From the NCBI GenBank assembly GCA_050303435.1, contig JBNLBT010000026.1, positions 1 through 34,507 on the forward strand: 34,507 bases of DNA, given 5' to 3'. Within the stretch, counting starts at the first letter, position 1. Every line of letters starts with the position of its first letter. This document shows, in pieces, positions 31,681 to 34,507 of this stretch. Source of the DNA: JBNLBT01 sp050303435. GTDB taxonomy: Bacteria; Pseudomonadota; Gammaproteobacteria; Xanthomonadales; Marinicellaceae. Under the pieces are notes generated by a model. It was not told where the DNA came from, ran no database searches, and was given only the letters and a program-made list of their open reading frames with translations. Both the position numbers and the translations under genes were made by a program.

Positions 31681-34443
31681 TCAGTCGTCGACGCCGTTTT
31701 TAAAGATCAGGTCGGTTTGCAGGGACAGATACAGCACAAAACCGTCGTGATCGGTGGAGCGCAGCGACACCAGGTCGTCGTCCTCGTGCAGCAAAGGCGC
31801 ATCGGATTGTCCGCGCGCGTATTGCATGGTGTTGAAGAAAAACAGCCCTTCGTTGTTGAACAGGGCGTTGTCCAGCACCTGCGCGCTGCCGCCGAATAGA
31901 AAGGAGTATTGGTCGGCGGGCAGCAAGGTGTGCACCGCTTGAATCATGGGGTCGCCGACAAACAGTGGCTGAGTCCAGCGTTCATTGTCTGCCTGCTGCG
32001 CGGTGCCGGTGATCTGGCCAACCAGATCGACGTAGCCGTCGGTGAACTGGAAGGCGTTGAAATCGCCCAGCACGACCACCCCTTCACCGGGGTTGTTGGT
32101 TTCAATGGTGTTGACCATTTGCGCCACGGAATTGGCCTGTTCCAGGCGTTTCTGGCGCACCCGGTCGCCGTCCGGGCCGGTGTCGTCGATGCTGCTGCGT
32201 GAACGCATGTGGATGGCCAGCAGGTGCAGGCGCATGGTTTCGGCGTTGATGGTGATGTCGGCTTGCATGTGCAACGGCGGACGGTCGTGCAGCAGGGAGT
32301 TGTCAACCGACAGCAGTTCAGCGGCGCCCAATTGCGTGAACACGGCGGCACTGACCGCGCTGGTGTACAAGAAGCCGACATCGATGCCGCCGACGTCATT
32401 GCCTTCCACCAGTTGCGCGGTGTAGGCCGGGCCACCGTCGTTGCCGATGCGGGTGGCCAGGTCGTTCAACACGTCGATGTTTTCAATTTCCTGCAGCGCG
32501 ATGATCACCGGTGCCCCCAGGTCGTTGCGGATGTAGTTGGATATTTTGGCCAGACGCGCGGCGTACACCAACGGGTCTTCAACCTGGCCGTCGTCTTCAG
32601 GGCCGGGGTCGTCGACGTCGTTGAACAGACGAAACAGATTCACCGAGGCGACCGTGGTTTCATAGGCTTCAGGTGCACGCACCGGTTGCGGCAAGGGGTG
32701 GTCGTTCAACACCACAATGGCCGAAGGCCAAAGCTCGTATTCGCCAAAATCAAAGCCAAACACGCCTTCAATCGCCACTTCAGTGCCGGCGTTGAATGTC
32801 GTCAATGGCAAGGTCAGCGCGTCGATGTCCATTTCCAGCAACTCCGGGTTGCCATCCCACACTGGCAAGCCGGGCAGACCGGGGTGTTCAATGCCCGGTT
32901 CACGGAAGGCGCGAGCTGAGCCGGCGCGCACCAGCACGTCGTCGCGATTGGCGCCAAAAAAGCCGACATACGCGGAGCTGATAAAGCCCTGGGGCATTTC
33001 AAAGTGCATGCCTTCAAAACATTCAAAGCCGAATTGCGCGGCACCGCAGGGCGGGTCATTGGCGGCGTTTGAGGGGAAGGCGTCGTTGAGCAGGATGGCC
33101 GTAGGCAATAAATTGCCGTTGGTCAGAACATCCACGGTCACGCCGTTGCTGAACTCAGTGAATTCAAAGAATTCAATCACTTCGCCCAGCACGTTCACCT
33201 GATCGCCCACCGAGACCGTCGGTGCCGATCCGGTGTACACAAAAATGCCGTTGGATGTGAACACGTCGGCGTCATCGCGCCCGTCCGGAGTCTGCATATA
33301 GAAACCGTCGGTGTCCAGTGCGGTGACGATGTTGGCGTTGGAGCGCACCACTTGATCGGCGTAGGGTGAGGTCAAGCCTGAACCCTGAATTTCAAAAATT
33401 TCAGCCACCGGGTAATCCACGGTGAAGGTCAGGACAAAGTCGTCCCCGCCGGTGCCGTCGCCGTTGCCATCCAGCGGATCGGGGGTGCCGTCGTTGTCGC
33501 TGATTTCAGCCGCCAGGGCGGTCACGGTGCACACTTCCGAATCAATCAGGGTCACGGCCGGGTCGAGGGTGATCACGTCACTGCCGCTGACCGGCAGGCC
33601 GGTGAAGCTGACCGCGCCGCTTTGGCTGCAATTGAAGGTGATGGCATTGATGCTGGCGTCGACCGTTTCGTTCAGATTCAGCACCACGTTGTCGCTGCCG
33701 ACGAATCCGGATGAACCGTTGGCGGGTGTGGTGGACACCACCCGCGGCGGGGTGTCGGAGCCGGTCAGGTCGCCATTGACGGCGAACAGGTCGAATGCGA
33801 ATTCTTCGGAACCGGATTCCACCGCCACCTCAATGCGCAAATCCAGGGTGCTGCCGGTGACCGGAATGGCAAAACCATGCGCTTGCAAGGCGGTTCCCAG
33901 ACGCACCGAACCATCGGTGGCGTCGGCTTCGCCGTCGCAGTCGGCGTCCAGACCGAACGGCTCATTGAATACATCGCCGTGGTTTTCGTAGCCAAAGCAC
34001 AAGCCGTCGGTGTAACCGCCGCCGTCAATCTGATAGCTGACGCGCACGAAATCAGCGGCATCGTAGTGGCTGTTGCCGGGCAGGTTTTCGTTGCCGGCGC
34101 CAAACAGTCCCGAGAACACCAGATTGTTCAGACCGGCGATGTTGATGCCGGTGAAATCGATGGTTTGCGGGGACAGGCCGTTGCCGCCGTTGTCGTTGAC
34201 ATCTTCCGCGGCCCAGAAGAACGTGCCGTCCATGCTGGTGTAGGGGCCGGTGACATTGGAGATGTCGCTGCCATCGGTGCGTTGAAAATGGTCATTGACC
34301 CCGTCGTTGAACTGAATGGACGCGGTGTAGCGGACCCCGTCGCCGTCGGTTTCAAAGGATTCGCTCCAGGCTTCCACCGCCTGGGTTTGGGTGGATGCAG
34401 CGGCCAGTGCCAGCACCACGCCGGTGAGTTTGAAAATGCGCAT
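31681..34443 (-). CDS. Secreted ExeM/NucH-like endonuclease/exonuclease/phosphatase-fold nuclease
   Basis: 920 residues from the ATG at 34443 (GAGG 5 nt upstream); the reading from 34479 is rejected because it puts 12 residues before the signal peptide (about 1-22, ending STQTQA). Order: an N-terminal region of about 200 residues; an Ig-like domain from TPPRVVSTTPANGSSGF (about 230-340) with an Asp/Gly-rich loop; an OB-fold like that of NucH/ExeM (about 345-440); then the catalytic EEP domain with ALQEIEN near 650, LLAIHMRS, VLGDFNAF near 793, and STDHD near 897. It probably degrades extracellular DNA for phosphate or nucleoside scavenging or biofilm turnover. It ends in LIFKNGVDD, which resembles short C-terminal tags of secreted proteins in related bacteria. 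Monocistronic. Confidence 0.9.
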   Translation of the reverse strand: MRIFKLTGVVLALAAASTQTQAVEAWSESFETDGDGVRYTASIQFNDGVNDHFQRTDGSDISNVTGPYTSMDGTFFWAAEDVNDNGGNGLSPQTIDFTGINIAGLNNLVFSGLFGAGNENLPGNSHYDAADFVRVSYQIDGGGYTDGLCFGYENHGDVFNEPFGLDADCDGEADATDGSVRLGTALQAHGFAIPVTGSTLDLRIEVAVESGSEEFAFDLFAVNGDLTGSDTPPRVVSTTPANGSSGFVGSDNVVLNLNETVDASINAITFNCSQSGAVSFTGLPVSGSDVITLDPAVTLIDSEVCTVTALAAEISDNDGTPDPLDGNGDGTGGDDFVLTFTVDYPVAEIFEIQGSGLTSPYADQVVRSNANIVTALDTDGFYMQTPDGRDDADVFTSNGIFVYTGSAPTVSVGDQVNVLGEVIEFFEFTEFSNGVTVDVLTNGNLLPTAILLNDAFPSNAANDPPCGAAQFGFECFEGMHFEMPQGFISSAYVGFFGANRDDVLVRAGSARAFREPGIEHPGLPGLPVWDGNPELLEMDIDALTLPLTTFNAGTEVAIEGVFGFDFGEYELWPSAIVVLNDHPLPQPVRAPEAYETTVASVNLFRLFNDVDDPGPEDDGQVEDPLVYAARLAKISNYIRNDLGAPVIIALQEIENIDVLNDLATRIGNDGGPAYTAQLVEGNDVGGIDVGFLYTSAVSAAVFTQLGAAELLSVDNSLLHDRPPLHMQADITINAETMRLHLLAIHMRSRSSIDDTGPDGDRVRQKRLEQANSVAQMVNTIETNNPGEGVVVLGDFNAFQFTDGYVDLVGQITGTAQQADNERWTQPLFVGDPMIQAVHTLLPADQYSFLFGGSAQVLDNALFNNEGLFFFNTMQYARGQSDAPLLHEDDDLVSLRSTDHDGFVLYLSLQTDLIFKNGVDD

Positions 34444-34507
34444 AAATACCTCGTTTGAATGGTTCCGGATGCCTGCCATCCGGGTTGAGCTGTGACTGGC
34501 TGTGATG

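Overview
The window is a chromosomal, gene-dense stretch of a gammaproteobacterium. The strongest clue is the block tRNA-Pro/Arg/His/Leu, tig, clpP, clpX, lon, hupB, tRNA-Val/Asp, ppiD, which is the gammaproteobacterial housekeeping order. A DksA with only two of the four zinc-finger cysteines and a nuclease ending in IFKNG point, by memory rather than search, towards the Lysobacterales/Wenzhouxiangella/Marinicella side of the class. I see no insertion sequence, prophage, integrase or CRISPR array.

Layout. 1-1660: an unrecognised membrane protein and an SDR oxidoreductase. 1733-10869: tRNA-Arg, then the tRNA-tig operon, the ClpXP and Lon proteases, HU with two tRNAs, and the periplasmic chaperone PpiD. 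This is the proteostasis block, bounded by clear intrinsic terminators. 10924-15707: an extended -10 promoter followed by mmsA, an acyl-CoA dehydrogenase, a 3-hydroxyisobutyryl-CoA hydrolase and mmsB. These genes overlap or nearly touch and encode most of the lower valine pathway, from isobutyryl-CoA to propionyl-CoA.

15716-18716, minus strand: yidD and a class I-type dihydroorotase, then a separately promoted two-gene unit made of a SatD-like protein with a C-terminal HTH and a DUF3307 polytopic membrane protein. 18834-22912, plus strand: dksA, prfB with its programmed +1 frameshift, and lysS joined by 1-nt overlaps, then a PilZ protein and a LysE-type exporter. 22922-24569, minus: two overlapping genes for different 2-oxoglutarate/Fe(II) hydroxylases. 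24644-29471, minus: an apparent operon of three exported proteins, a chalcone-isomerase-like protein and two unusual amidohydrolases. 29743-31564, minus: tRNA-Met and prfC. 31681-34443, minus: a large secreted ExeM/NucH-like nuclease.

The best candidate for an undescribed system is the SatD-like/DUF3307 pair. The SatD-like protein carries motifs at the positions and spacing expected of a class III nucleotidyl-cyclase fold and is fused to an HTH. Its partner has His/Asp residues inside membrane helices that recall the YdjM/DUF457 membrane hydrolases. The pair's promoter overlaps two tandem palindromes, TATC-N12-GATA, exactly 28 bp apart, which suggests autoregulation. The exported amidohydrolase operon, in which two of three amidohydrolase modules have lost the usual metal-binding HxH, is the second candidate.
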